From Darksidea phi (Eukaryota; Ascomycota; Dothideomycetes; Pleosporales; Lentitheciaceae): a stretch of DNA of 64,000 nt. The notes under the pieces were generated by a model. It was not told where the DNA came from, did no database searches, and saw only the letters and a list, made by a program, of their open reading frames with translations. Position numbers and translations under genes: made by a program. Below, piece by piece: positions 1-11,217 of the stretch (its first letter is position 1; each line of letters begins with the position of its first letter). The stretch is from the NCBI GenBank assembly GCA_030770425.1, contig JASJFT010000103.1, positions 1 to 64,000 of the forward strand, in the 5' to 3' direction.

Positions 1-75
<75 letters not shown>
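1..75. repeat. 75-bp poly-C homopolymer at window start
   Basis: The first 75 bases are all C, and ordinary sequence begins abruptly inside a BTB-like reading frame. No telomere repeat (CCCTAA/TTAGGG) is present. A pure run of this length at a sequence edge is more likely a sequencing or assembly artefact than real DNA. If real, it would have interrupted the 5' part of the gene that follows. Confidence 0.95.
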
Positions 76-76
<1 letters not shown>

Positions 77-1307
77 ACATATATCTAGCCGATGTTGACG
101 AAAACACCAGTCATGTACTGGTCCACTACCTGTACACCGGTGCTTAGCAAACGCTCTACATCACGGAAGCCTCGTCGGTTGACGAGGTAAAGATTGAATT
201 CAAGAGAGCAGTATTGGCCTATACAGCGGCGAGGATTATAACCTACATGGGCTACAGGGGTTAGCGAAGAACAAAATTGAATACTTCGGGACAGAGATGG
301 ATATTTTCGACGTCGCTGAAGCTATCAAGGATCACTTTTCGAAACTCCTAGGTGATACCGCCTGGTTCCATGACTACTTGCATGGGAAAGTCAAAGCTGG
401 GTTTGAAGAAAATCGCACGGTATTTATGAGGGATGACTTTTTTAGCCGTATCAACGATGTCGGTCTGGCTAGAGTGCTGGCAAAGTGCGTGGTGGGGCTT
501 TATAACGACAAGGTCGAGCGCATGCTCGGGGCGGAGAGGGTGTCCGTTGTAAGGACTTCTGAAGAGTGCAAGCCCGGCGTCCCCGATCTACCCGTTGACG
601 AAGGACTGGTGGAAGCGTCCTTTACCGTCGAAGCAATCTCCGAAGAAGATTGTCCTTGTCCTGCTCCGGAGTGTCCTGCACAAGACTATCTTGCCGACGA
701 TTGTCCTTTTGAAGATTCTCCCATGAAAGAAGCTTCTGTTCAAGTGGCTTCCACCGACGAGCCTCTTATTGCCGAAGAGATGGAACCCGTGCTTGAGCGT
801 GCCCCAGAGCCTAAGCCGGCAGCCGAGGAGGACGATTGGGGCTCATTTGTAAACAGCAAGAAAAAGAAGGAAAAAAAGAAGGCTAAAAAAGGTGCCATTG
901 AAGTAGTCGAGGAGGTGCTCAAGGTTAAAGAGGAGCCGACGGTAACCGCCGCACCCGCTGATGGTGAGGTGGTTAATTCAGAGCTTGGAACGTGCAGCGT
1001 AGATTCCACCGGTGAGCCAGTGGCGCAGGCCGAAGAGAACGTCACTCTGTGGCCTCTCAACCCAACCAAAGAGGTGGATGAGCTCGTCAGTAACGACCAC
1101 TCGGCTCTTAAAGCGGACTCAGAGCAACCCACTGAGGCTGAGGGTGAGATATGCCCTCTTCGCGTCAAGCATTTGCTTGACGGAGACAAATGGAAACACT
1201 GCAGACAATGCCGGGCTATTGTGCGCCAGGTTGCTATCCAACTTGCCCGTGCTGCCTATACAGATGAGGACGGATATGAGATAGTAGATCAGGTGTTGAT
1301 TAAGTAG
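76..1307 (+). pseudogene. Broken, 5'-truncated BTB/POZ-type protein gene
   Basis: Frame 1 from base 76 reads a BTB-like block including LVHYLYTG. It hits an in-frame TAG at 145-147, where a Tyr codon is expected in the family motif YLYTGTYQTL. It continues open to about base 237. A one-base loss near 238-239 then moves the reading into the frame of a long open stretch (ATG at 297, stop at 1305-1307). That part has an acidic middle, a DDWGSF-lysine block (about residues 180-200 from the ATG) and a Cys-rich end with KHCRQCRAIVRQ and YTDEDGYEIVDQV, which I associate with Dothideomycete BTB proteins. The start of the BTB fold is cut off by the poly-C run. BTB proteins are usually protein-interaction adaptors, often for cullin-3 ligases. 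With one stop, one frameshift and no 5' end it is probably dead, but errors near a contig end could give the same picture. Confidence 0.65.
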
Positions 1308-2572
1308 TTGCGGAGGGAAGATTGATCGTTGCTTGACTTGCTACATGTTTCTCTATTTCTGTGATAAGTATACCTTCAGCGCTAGTAATGCTTGATAAGC
1401 AGCACCTGCCTTTCTACAGTCCTTCATGCACGATTTTCTCATTGTTAAAACGTCTATGATCAGGTACCCAGGACTGCGTTATGGGGTGGCTGCAGATCCA
1501 GCTGTCAACTCAGCTCTAATCGACCGACGACCCGGGTATTACGCGCCGTCAACGTATCGCACGATTGCCCATAGTGATGCTGCGAATTATAAACCGACCT
1601 CCTTAGACGATGACTAGGATAAAAAGAGCGAGAAGGGAGAGGAAGGTATAGAAATATATAGTAAACCAAATGCCCGTTTTGCAAGAGCGTGTTTGAGAAC
1701 GAGGAGGAATGCTTAGCTCACCACACATCATACTTCACTGATGCCTTTCCATATATATTTACTGAGTGCCGGACTTCTTACAGGGAACGCAGGGCGTTGA
1801 AAGACACCATAAACTGAAAAGCCATCAAGGCATAAGCACGATCGACGAAGATGAAGTTTAAATCAACGCTCTGGGAGTCTATTTTCCGGAGCCGCAAGCA
1901 TAAGTTGTTGGGGGGGGGGAGGGAGAACCAGATCAATGGAATGAATGGCACTTCAATAGCAGATTCTGGTCCGGCGTCATTCGGGTGTATTCATCACTAC
2001 CACAACGTAATCAATAAATACTGATACTAATTTGTAAACCGTGCACAAACTTGTTGCTTGCTGTGCCTATTATCATTTATTCTAGCTGCAGAGTATTTAA
2101 GGGTTAGCATTCTCTTTATAGCTAAGCTGTTGTAGTATTGTATGTCTAGGATTTAGAAGTAAGAATCATTGTCTCTTTTACACCGTGTGCTATACTATAG
2201 ACGATATTTCGAATTTTTAAAGAGGGATCTGTTAGATCTAAGTAGGTGCAATTGGTAGAGTATGATATTTAAGACCATTATTTTCTGATAGTTTAAGAGG
2301 AATTCGCGGTCTTTTCTAGCACATAGTTAAAACTTGCAATGCTGAGTTGACAGTTGAATATGCACCCATGAGAAGTACACTTGCTCGCGCGGCAAGGCCA
2401 GTTATTAATTTGAGCTATGAAATTTTGAGTAGAATTCAAGATTGCCGGAATCTCCAAATGAATGTCCAGCGGTCACTCACCAAAGACATACCTAACTGTT
2501 CGGAAGTGGCTACGTTCCAAGTGCCAATTGAGGCAGATGATACCAGCCGTAGTTTTGATGTCACCAGCTTCT
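1308..2572. other. Intergenic region, no supported gene
   Basis: Moderately AT-rich from about 2000 to 2350, with a G9 run near 1911-1919. A 63-codon frame at 1426-1617 and two overlapping frames near 2347-2722 have no recognisable domain; the latter lie against the 3' end of the AAA ATPase. I see no gene here. Confidence 0.6.
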
Positions 2573-5500
2573 TTACTCACTATTGTCCTCTTCGGAGCTG
2601 GACGTATCCCGCTTTTCTTTCCGCCCTTTCTTCTTGCTTTTCTTGGCCTTCTCTTCCGCACGGGTACTCTCAGGCTCGTCATCGGAGCCTTTAGCCTTCC
2701 TTTTCGTCTTCTTAGCTTTTGACGTCTTGGTGTCTTCTTTCCCGGAACTGTCTTCGTCCACGTCAGAGGCTTTTGCTTGACTTTTCTTCGGCTTGGCCCT
2801 TGACTGCTTGGAGCCCTCTGGTTCACTTTGATCTTCAACAGCTTCCTTCTTGGACTTCCGCTTTGATTTAGACTTCTTCTTTTTGCTTCTCTTGCGTTCT
2901 GAGCCGGAAGAATCTTCCGAGGATGATGCACTTGACTCCTCAGAAGTCATTTCTGGCAACCGGATCTTCCGTGGTGCGTCGGAGATTGAGTTATCAGCGC
3001 GTAATCCGAACCTTTTGGCTCTGTTCGACTCATCGCCCAGATGCACTTCTTTGAGATAGTCATCAAACTGGATGGTAGCATTTGCGATGATTTCGAAATG
3101 ATCCGTCGTGATGCGAGGCCCCTTGTCCTTGTTATCTTTAACTTCGAACTGCGCGAGTGAGAGGGCTGTATGGAAAGCGTTCTGAATCTGTCGGCCGTTC
3201 CATTGAAGCGCTTCGTAATTCATACCAGCGAATTTCAAGATTTTCTTCTTGTCGAGACGGATCTTGGGAAAGCCTTCCTCCTCCCTGCTTTTATTCATTC
3301 GTTCTAGGCGCTTGAAGTTGGTTTTCCAGACCTCTTTTGAATACTTCGCGGTGAGTTTGGGGTAGTACAAGGTGAGGTGGATGCGAGAACGGAAAGCATC
3401 ATCGAAAGAACCAACTCGATTGGTAGTCAGAAACAGGATTCCTGAATAGTACTCCAAGACGCGAAGGAAGACAGAGACGAGACCGTTACGCTTGACGTCT
3501 TTCTTGTCCCGCTCAGCAAGGAAGACATCCGCTTCATCGATGAGAAGAACACAGCCCCATTTATGGGCTAGCTTGAAGAGGTCCTCGAGATTCTTCTCCA
3601 GAGTATCTGGCTCGTACCCGATGTCGCCGCAGGTTATCGGAAACAGGGGGCGCCTGGTATACGACGCCACGCATTCCGCAGTGGAAGTCTTACCCACACC
3701 GGGTACGCCATGGAGGAGAATGATACATCCTTTACCCTTGCCTTGAACAAGGCCGATCTCGTTCCTGCCTTTCTTGGAGGGAGCGGCGGTATTAGCGACT
3801 GCAGAGTGGACCTCCACCATGGACTGGACCATACGTCTGTGATCTTCAGGAAGTACCAAGTCCTCCCAACCACTTTTGCTGTCGTTCATGAGGGGATTCT
3901 TGAGACACCTGATGTCCAGTTCCACTATAGAATGTCACAGTAAGCTTAGTCAAAAGTCAAGGTGTAATTAGTGAACTTACACCATTTCCGGTTGCGAAGA
4001 GCGTACCCGTACACAACTCCTGGTAGAAGGAGCAGGAGGTCCTGTTTTTCCAGCTCACTTGCAAGCTTTTTCATCATTCCCTCAGACTTATCCACTTCGT
4101 ACTCCTCTAGCAGAGTGTTAAGATTTGATAATATCTTGGATGACTGTGCGCTCTGGTGGGACACGTAGGTGTCGCTCAGACAGGTTGGAGCATGGCAAGT
4201 TGCATCCGAACAAGACCTTGGCAGCTCTTGGGCTTGGGTCAGACCGCTTCTTGACCAGAACTGCTTGTCATCTGTGGTCGGTGGCACTAAACTTGGCTTT
4301 CCCTGGAAAGCCTCCTTGAAATCAATCATCACCGGGCTATTGATCTGATGGAACACGTTAGGTCAACTCATAAGATGATGAAACGGACAAACTTGCCTCT
4401 TCTCGATTGCCTCCCACGGCCAGTCCATCGTAATCCAGATGGGTTATCGAAGTGTACTGGAGGAAACGCTTACCACGTTCAGCGAGCTCCTTCACTTTCG
4501 GGTCTCCGCCGGCGCTGGGATGCGGGTGCTTGATCGGCCTGACTTCTAGCGCGTTGATGTCTATTTCCCCCTCATATGGCTTTACGACAAAAAAGTCCAC
4601 CATTGCTTTGAGTCTGATGCCGTCAAAGTCCAGATAGTAGCAAAATATGTACAACGGGGTATACCAATCCTTGGCTCGGAGTGCTGACTGTTGGGAAAAC
4701 GGTTGATCTTGGTTGTTGGATGGAAGGTTCTGGAGGGCCTGTAGTAGCTCCGTTGTCTCAGTGATGGCTTGCTTTTTCTCTTTGGGGGGCAGAACACGAC
4801 TGTTGAGCAGGATACCGCCTGTAGTTCCGAGGACGCTATATGCCTGCGGCACATCCCGTCTGCGAGATGGTGTCACCTCTTCACCGTCGGTGGTCCTGTA
4901 GGTGACGCCCCCATTCTTGAATGGACAGTATACAATGTCCTGATAGTCAAACAGCATCCAGAGGTTTTCGAATGCCACCGTCATGCGACGTTGCGAACGA
5001 AGATCATCGTAGAGCTGCAAGTCTTTGCCCAGATACGTGTCGATAAAGGTCACGAGCTCCTTGAAATGAAGGAGCGCTCCTTGTCTATCATATGGTGGGG
5101 TAGGTGTTTCATCATCCTTCTCTGGAGTGGCAGCTTGGACGGGTGGCTGTTCCTCTGTTGATGCTTTGTCTTCCTTGGAAGGTGTACCGGGCTCGCCTTC
5201 TTTGTCGGCATATGGGAGCTGGTCCAAGCTAGTATTCTATTAGGTTCCTGCTCCAGCTGCAGTAGGGTAGCTGTTCTTACCTATATTGTGCCTCAAGTTT
5301 CGCAAGCTGTACCTTGATCTTCGATGCCCCCCTAATCAGGAAGCGGAAAGGCTTTCTCATCAAGACAAGATTATCACGATGAACTTCGAACGCCGCAATA
5401 TGTTCGAAAAACTGAGCGATAGGTTCAGAGGAGATTCGAAGCGCAAGGATGTCTATGTCGCTGGCACCGGGCTTAGCGCCTTCGCTCAGCTCCAAGGGCT

Positions 5501-6448
5501 TGCTTTGCCATTTGTATAGCACGCGAATCATGTGCTTAGGGTCCACTTCTGAGCTAAAGGAGCCGTGCTCTTTGTGACGATCGCTTGTAACGTGATCAAG
5601 AAAGTCCACGGACGCCTCATTTGCGCAATCGTAAAAGCGCGTATCGAGCTTCACACCTGCATCACCAGAGGTTTCCTTATTTTTCGCGGGTTCCTTCTTT
5701 TGCGCGGATTTTCCTTCCTCTGGCAGCTTTGTTTCCAGCTTTCCGATTCGATCTTCCAGGACGCGTAAGTAATCAACAAGCCCTTTTACCAGCTTGGGTC
5801 CCTTGGGGAGCTGCTTTTTAGAAGTGGATTCGGCTGTCTTTTCGGTCTTTTCGAGTTTCCTGATGTACGCGTTGTAAAGCAATTTTGCACTGACTTCGTT
5901 GGCTAAATATCTGGCTCGGAAGCCATCCCGGTCATCATCCCAGTCGTCCTCACCGGAATCAGCGCTGTCCTCTGAGATTTCTGCGTTCTCCTCCAACTTT
6001 GCTTTCTTACGCCTTGCCTTTCGCTCTGCCTGTCCCTCAGGTGAGCCATCCGCCTCCGACTCCGCTGAGCCGTCAGGCACAGTGTTTGCCGCATCTTTCC
6101 CATCGAGCGCTTCCGCCGCTTCGGTGGAACTTCCCACCTCACCGGGATTTCTTTCACCGGTGGGGATGTCCCCTTCGGTGTAATTCCTCATTGCAGTGGC
6201 ATCTTTCGTAGTAACTGGTTTCAAAACAGATTCTGGATCACGTGGAGTCTCAGAATCCTCCGGGATCTCGGTGTGCGCAGTAGAGCCACTCAGGTTGCTT
6301 TCACTGGAGCTGCTCATTTGGTTTGAATCTTTAGCATCGAGCATTGAACCGTTCGTTCCGGGCCCTTGCACTAATTCGTCAACATCTCTCGTTACCTGCA
6401 GTGAGCTAACTTACCTTCAGGGACGGCCGCGGCCTCTTTGTCTTCCAT
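2573..6448 (-). CDS. AAA+ ATPase of the fungal DUF7025 type, five exons
   Basis: Exons, all with consistent phase: 6448-6415, 6370-5281, 5228-4397, 4344-3981, 3924-2573, giving 1223 aa. The N-terminal 150 residues are acidic and low complexity. A charged helical stretch follows (about 160-225). A region resembling DUF7025 (about 425-625) ends near ALEVRPIKHP and is followed by the family motif LPGVVYGYALRNRKW. The AAA module has Walker A GVPGVGKT at about 846-853, Walker B VLLIDEAD at about 900, and a lid region. The last 150 residues are Ser/Lys/Glu-rich with several KKKSKSKRK-like stretches, suggesting nuclear location. The specific substrate of this fungal family is not known to me; remodelling of a protein complex is the family-level expectation. 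The third intron has a GC donor. Start choice: the only ATG in exon 1 that joins in phase. Confidence 0.88.
4345..4396 (-). other. GC-AG intron in the AAA ATPase gene
   Basis: On the minus strand, exon 3 ends GAG and the intron begins GCAAGT at 4396. It ends ATCAG at 4345, and the next codons restore INSPVMIDFKEAF, the expected family sequence. No GT donor near here keeps phase. GCAAGT is the usual strong context for the minor GC-AG class. Confidence 0.8.
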
Positions 6449-7260
6449 GGCGTATCGACTGATTTGGAGCGCAGTACTGGAGACTTTTAATTGAGTGAAG
6501 TTCAGTTATACCATGAAAAGGTTAGTCTGAAGGTATAGTCGAGTTCATGGAAGTGGACATCCGCTTTTCTACCAGAGAAATTTTAGAGCAAGGCTGAGAC
6601 TGAAAATTCAAATCCGGCCATGTCATATTGTGACTGCAGCTCCAAGACGGGAGGCGCTTCTTTCCCACGAGGCTGACCAATTACCATACCACAACCTATC
6701 TTCTCTGATTTCAAATCAGCAGCTAGAAGAGCGGGGTAGGAAGGACAGAACTCCGCGCTCGAGACTGTATGTAGCCTCGTGCGGTTGTGAGGACGTTTTT
6801 TTTCAGCCCTGAGTTACAATGCATCCTTATCGAACTGTACAGAAACGGACCTACAAGGCTTTACGTTTACGGGTATCGTCTCGCAGCATAGAATATCTGC
6901 CCCTTTTTCTATCCAATCCAAGAGCTCTAGATTTCTGGACGTCAAGTGCCGACGACTGCAAACGGCCGCATGCATGAACATTGAGCGATTTTCCATTCCA
7001 TCTGAGGAGTTTGGGGGCCGAAACAGGATTCCTGCGGCATGCCCTGCATATCTCCGCATCCCGATCGGATGTTTTTGGTTCCACCCTCCATATTCTACTT
7101 GGCAGACATAGGAGAAACCTTGAGATTCGATTCAGGTAGCGGGGTGCGGCTCTGAGGTTTCTCAGCCTTGACCCCCAAATTTTTATAGAGTCCAGCGTAC
7201 CTGGCTAACATTTCCTTCTCCCCCCACCCCATGTAAAGATTCTGCACACATGCAGCCAGT
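6449..7260. promoter_or_regulatory. Divergent intergenic region between AAA ATPase and DUF7708 gene
   Basis: 812 bp separate the two divergently transcribed start codons. Frames of 60-82 codons occur (for example 6814-7084 on the minus strand), but none shows a domain or splice pattern I can support. It should contain both promoters; no specific factor site is identifiable by eye. Confidence 0.5.
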
Positions 7261-9674
7261 ATGCCTCAGGACGTGTCCACCGTCGTCAGACCCAGGGTCT
7301 TCACTGGAAATGGAGCCGTGGAATTCCTCGAGGTGCGCGGCGATCGTGTGATAGGCGCGGACCATAGGCTGCCCAGTGAGCCCGAGCCTCAATATGATCC
7401 CATCCGGGACGAGTTCATGTCGCCGCAGGACGTCGACAGGTAAGTCGAAACTGCCATAGGAACCAAAGACATGAACTCACAAAATTGTGAAGGACTAACT
7501 ACTTCGAAACATCCGCCGCGAAGATGCAGCAGTTGGAGTCTTCCTTGGCGAATCTGAACGAGACCATCAGAAAGCGGAAGTACGACAAGAAGCTGAACAT
7601 CACGCTGAAGGAGCCAAGGGCTTACAAAATGAATGAAGTATTGGAGATTGCGACAAAGATCGAGACGGAGCATCGGAATGCGGGAAAAGTCGGGACTGCC
7701 ATGGGGTTTATCAGGCGATGTTTCCGGTCAGTTGGAGACGATCCGGGGAATATGAAAAGATTTCTGGATTTTGTTCCGGGGGATGTGTACGGATCTGTCA
7801 TTTCGGGGGCTTTTGCAATGGTTCTCGGGGTATGGACGCGGCTGGAGCTCCTTAGCATCGTCGATTGCGCTAACAGGAAGCAGTCTGCTGAACACGCTGG
7901 GTCTATACGGGAAAGCATCTATGAGGCTCTTGGCGATATACCTCTGAAGCTGAAAGAGATTCAAGATTTGAAAAAAGTTTATTTTCATTCTGCTGCTCTT
8001 CGCGAGGCGGCGGACTCGGTCTTGGTGGCAATTTTCTCGATCTTAGAGTGTTGTGTCGATGAGTTGTCAAAAGATCTCGGGAGTAGGTTTATAACTCGTG
8101 CCGAATGTGTTCTAGCTAATCTCTGCCACTCTAGAAAAGTTTCTTGGTCATTTGTGGAAGGGCGAAGGCTACGCTGCCAACGTCAAAGAGGCCATTGCGA
8201 GCCTTGAAAAGGCAATAACGGATTTCAAGCTGCATGCGTCAATTGACATGCACAAAAGTCTCGGTAGAATGGAGATGAGAGGCGCAAGAGCCAAAATTAC
8301 CGCTGACAATACGGAGAAACTCGCGACCGGTACATACAGCACAGTCAAGGAAACAAATATCGCAGTCAAGGGGACGAACGACATGGTCAAAGGTAAACAG
8401 ATCACGGCTTGCATTTGTGGTGTTGAAGTGAACTAATATAACACACACATAGGAATGGATGACCGTTTTCTACAATTTAAGAAGATGTACGAGGACGACA
8501 TCAATGAATTGAAGGCTAGGCTTTTGAAAAGAGACGTCGGAGAACAAGCCATAGTGAAGAGAGACACCCAAGAGTCGGAGAGGATGAGACATCAGGAGAA
8601 TCAGACGGTCATCTATAACCAATTCTACGCTCTTTTCACAGCGAGTCCAATCTTTGACCCACGAACAGGATCAGGTAACCTCACCCTTTTAAGATATCGT
8701 AAATATGACATTACTCACATATTGCAGCTCGGCATGATATATTAAAGTGGCCCCAGCCTCATTCAGAGAACACGGCTTCTTCACAGTCAGGAATCGTCAG
8801 CCCACAGCAGTCCAAAGAGAACAGAAAAACGATCAAAACCTGGATGAACCATCTGAAGCCGGCCCATTATCCTGTCAAAGAATGTATGAATGATTGTCTG
8901 CAACACTTCACAACCATGTCTCTGGAAGCAAAGGACCAGATCCAATGGATCATGACCTCGAGTGAACTGCGCGAGTGGTTGAGGTCCACGCAATCCGAAA
9001 TCCTGATCATACAATCGCAGACCCACTTGGAGGACCTGTACAATGCGCTTACATTTTCCGCGGCGCTGCTCAGGAAACTCTTGCAGGGTGAGACATTCGA
9101 TTATTTGATCATGTGCGCCTTCTGCCGCCTCCGTGCGAACGATTCCATGAACGAACGCATTTCCGGACCGGGCGCCATGGTTGCAAGCCTCCTGGCCCAG
9201 TTGTTCACTCAGATCAGGGATAAGCGTCCGGAAACCGTAGTGACGGGTATTGGTAAACCGGCGGACGACTTGATGTCGCCACAGACCCTGGTGGAAAAGC
9301 TGCAGTACCTGCTAGAGGTCCTTCCGGAGCGAGACACTGTCTTTATCATCCTAGACAGCGTCGAGTACTTGTCCGGGACCGACTCCGCAAACAACCTCGC
9401 GGTCGAATTGCTCCTGAAGCTGAAGCAGCTCACAAAGGTCACAGTAAAGATACTTTTGACCGGCATCGTTTCTCCGGCTACACTGGACAAATTCGAAAAT
9501 CACATGCTTTTCATTCCTGACGCTCTTGACGGTGGATTGCAAGGAGTTCACCACGAGTTTTACGAGGGAAGTTCCTTACAGGCTATTCTGGATTTCAATC
9601 AGGAGATAAAGGAGGACACAAATTTGGAGGAGAGCGAAAGTGAGGAGGAGTTTGACCAGGAGGATTGGGTCTGA
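7261..9674 (+). CDS. DUF7708-type fungal STAND-like protein
   Basis: Exons 7261-7439, 7493-8082, 8135-8392, 8453-8674, 8728-9674 join in phase to 731 aa. The N-terminal half resembles DUF7708, the helical domain found ahead of NACHT/ankyrin modules in many fungal NLR-like proteins (KYDKKLNITLKEPRAYKM, then MGFIRRCFRSVGDDPGNM). A coiled region follows (LGRMEMRGARAKI). The C-terminal part has SSELREWLRSTQSEIL, MCAFCRLRAND...GPGAMVASLLAQLF and a Walker-B-like VFIILDSVEYL. I see no Walker A GxxxxGK[ST], so ATP binding is doubtful. It ends in an acidic tail. Such genes are typical accessory genes, suspected in non-self recognition or signalling. It stands next to an AT-rich, probably RIP-affected island, which fits an accessory locus. 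Function is unproven. All five exons keep open frames, so it looks intact. Confidence 0.8.
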
Positions 9675-9879
9675 TTTGGTTTTGATGCCGTGGCAAGAAA
9701 GATGTTATCTCTCACGGTCATTTTCTTGAATCAAACGGATGTAACGATTATTTGACAAGGGAAAGTGCGGCTATTCCCGGTTTTGATCAATGGATGAGTA
9801 ACGTCTGGTGGATCCGCTGCTGTAATCAGGAGGAGCCGAATTATGGCTCTTTAACTTATTATTCAGGTAATAGATGCAA

Positions 9880-10580
9880 TTTTTAGCGCTTACTATAGAA
9901 ATCCCTCTTAGCAATCTCGTTCTATTATAAAATAAATATAACTAAGAATATAAATAGAATCGCTTAGAATATTTTCTTTATATATTTAAAAATAGGAGTA
10001 ATAGAAGTATGTAACTACGAGATAGAAGATTATAATAAGCTTTTAGAAATAGAATTACTTTATATAAAGTTTTTTAGTACCTTATATATACTACTTATAC
10101 TAACTTCTCTTTTTTTTTCTAAGGAAAAGCTATATTGCGCAACTATGCTATTGTAGGGGAGTTTTTCTACTCAATGATAAACTACATACATCTGAAGACC
10201 AGTACTGAAATTTCAACTGCATATGAAAAGAGTAGAACGCAACTTCTCTTTAAAACTATTCTTTTAGCTATTACGTATTTAATAAGTAAGTATAATTATT
10301 TACTCTTAATACTTTCTACGTAGCTTTTTTAGTAGTCTTTAACCTACTATATAAGATACTCTTACGAGATAGAGATTATAAGCCTAACTTACGAAAAGTC
10401 CTCGTATTCTACCTCTAAATTCTTTAGCGCCGTAAGTAGGAGGGTAAGTAGAAGGTATCGACTTTTCTTTAAGATTTGGATAATATAGTTGCTATAGGTA
10501 TAGTATAAGAAGAATAAATATAAGGCCAGATACATTTATATATAAGAGAGCTTAGTAGATTAATATAATAATAGGAGATA
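9880..10580. repeat. AT-rich island, probable RIP-degraded repeat
   Basis: From about 9880 to 10580 the sequence is strongly AT-rich and full of TA dinucleotides, TTAG and ATAAG words, unlike the balanced genes on either side. No coding signal survives; the 62-codon frame at 10135-10323 is chance. This is the pattern left by RIP on an old transposon. Its family cannot be told. Confidence 0.6.
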
Positions 10581-10677
10581 GGTTAAACTTTGTGGATGAC
10601 GGTAACGACAGTGCTTAAGTGGAGAAAGAATACTGTAGAGGAACAATACCATGTGATACCTCTCATTCCCAGCCAAC

Positions 10678-11217
10678 CTACCATTCACAAAATGCAACCG
10701 GATGTTGCGTGATCCTCCAAAGCCCTTTATCACCCTCATTACCCTCCTTACTCCACCTTAGGTCGTCCTCTTGACACGCAATCGGCCCATCCCTTCCATT
10801 ACACCAAAGCGCTCCCGGATTACTCCCATCATTCTTGTACTCACAGTCCATGCAATCTAGTTTCAATGGGTACGTGCCACCGGGCCAAGGCGGATTGTCA
10901 ACCATCGCGGGGTCGTCCGTAGTTGGGACCTGGGATACAGCGTCCTTCTCGCTGTGGCAGAGAACAGAGACGCCAATAGAGGTAGTGAATAAGAGCCAAG
11001 AGTTTGTATTAGAGACTTCGTCGATGTAGTTCTGCAGGATGATGGAGATAGCTTTTGTTGGGGGTGCTGGTGCTGAGGAAGGGGGCTGCGGCGATGAAGG
11101 ATTGTCACAGTCTCCTCTCTTCCTACGACTGGCGCATTGGTTTGCTCCCGCACTCTTGTGATCATCTTTCGTTGCGCCATTCCAGATTACGTTTATGTCG
11201 CTGCCCGCTTTGTGTAC
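10678..11217 (-). CDS. Probable small secreted-type protein, 3' exon
   Basis: The minus frame is open from just after a stop at 11220-11218 to the stop at 10678. It reads a Pro/Ser-rich linker, then KAISIILQNYIDEVSNTNSW, then a Cys-bearing domain with NPPWPGGTYPLKLDCMDCEY, GALWCNGRDGPIACQEDDL and a final HPVAFCEW. This layout (PPWPGGTY..., CEYKNDG, paired Cys, ending in ...YCEF/W) recalls a family of small Cys-rich fungal secreted proteins. I cannot place the first exon. A GTGAGT donor follows a MDLK-reading frame at about 11221 on the minus strand and an AAG or CAG acceptor lies just inside, so an upstream exon in 11221-11569 is possible. No signal peptide is visible in the open part. It overlaps the 5' edge of the plus-strand relic. 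Confidence 0.45.
   Translation of the reverse strand, partial: VHKAGSDINVIWNGATKDDHKSAGANQCASRRKRGDCDNPSSPQPPSSAPAPPTKAISIILQNYIDEVSNTNSWLLFTTSIGVSVLCHSEKDAVSQVPTTDDPAMVDNPPWPGGTYPLKLDCMDCEYKNDGSNPGALWCNGRDGPIACQEDDLRWSKEGNEGDKGLWRITQHPVAFCEW

Noticed and set aside
1..75. Telomere end
   Set aside because: No TTAGGG/CCCTAA repeats; homopolymer only.
740..1189. 149-codon minus-strand frame
   Set aside because: Antisense of the BTB-type frame; low-complexity Ser/Thr content with no domain.
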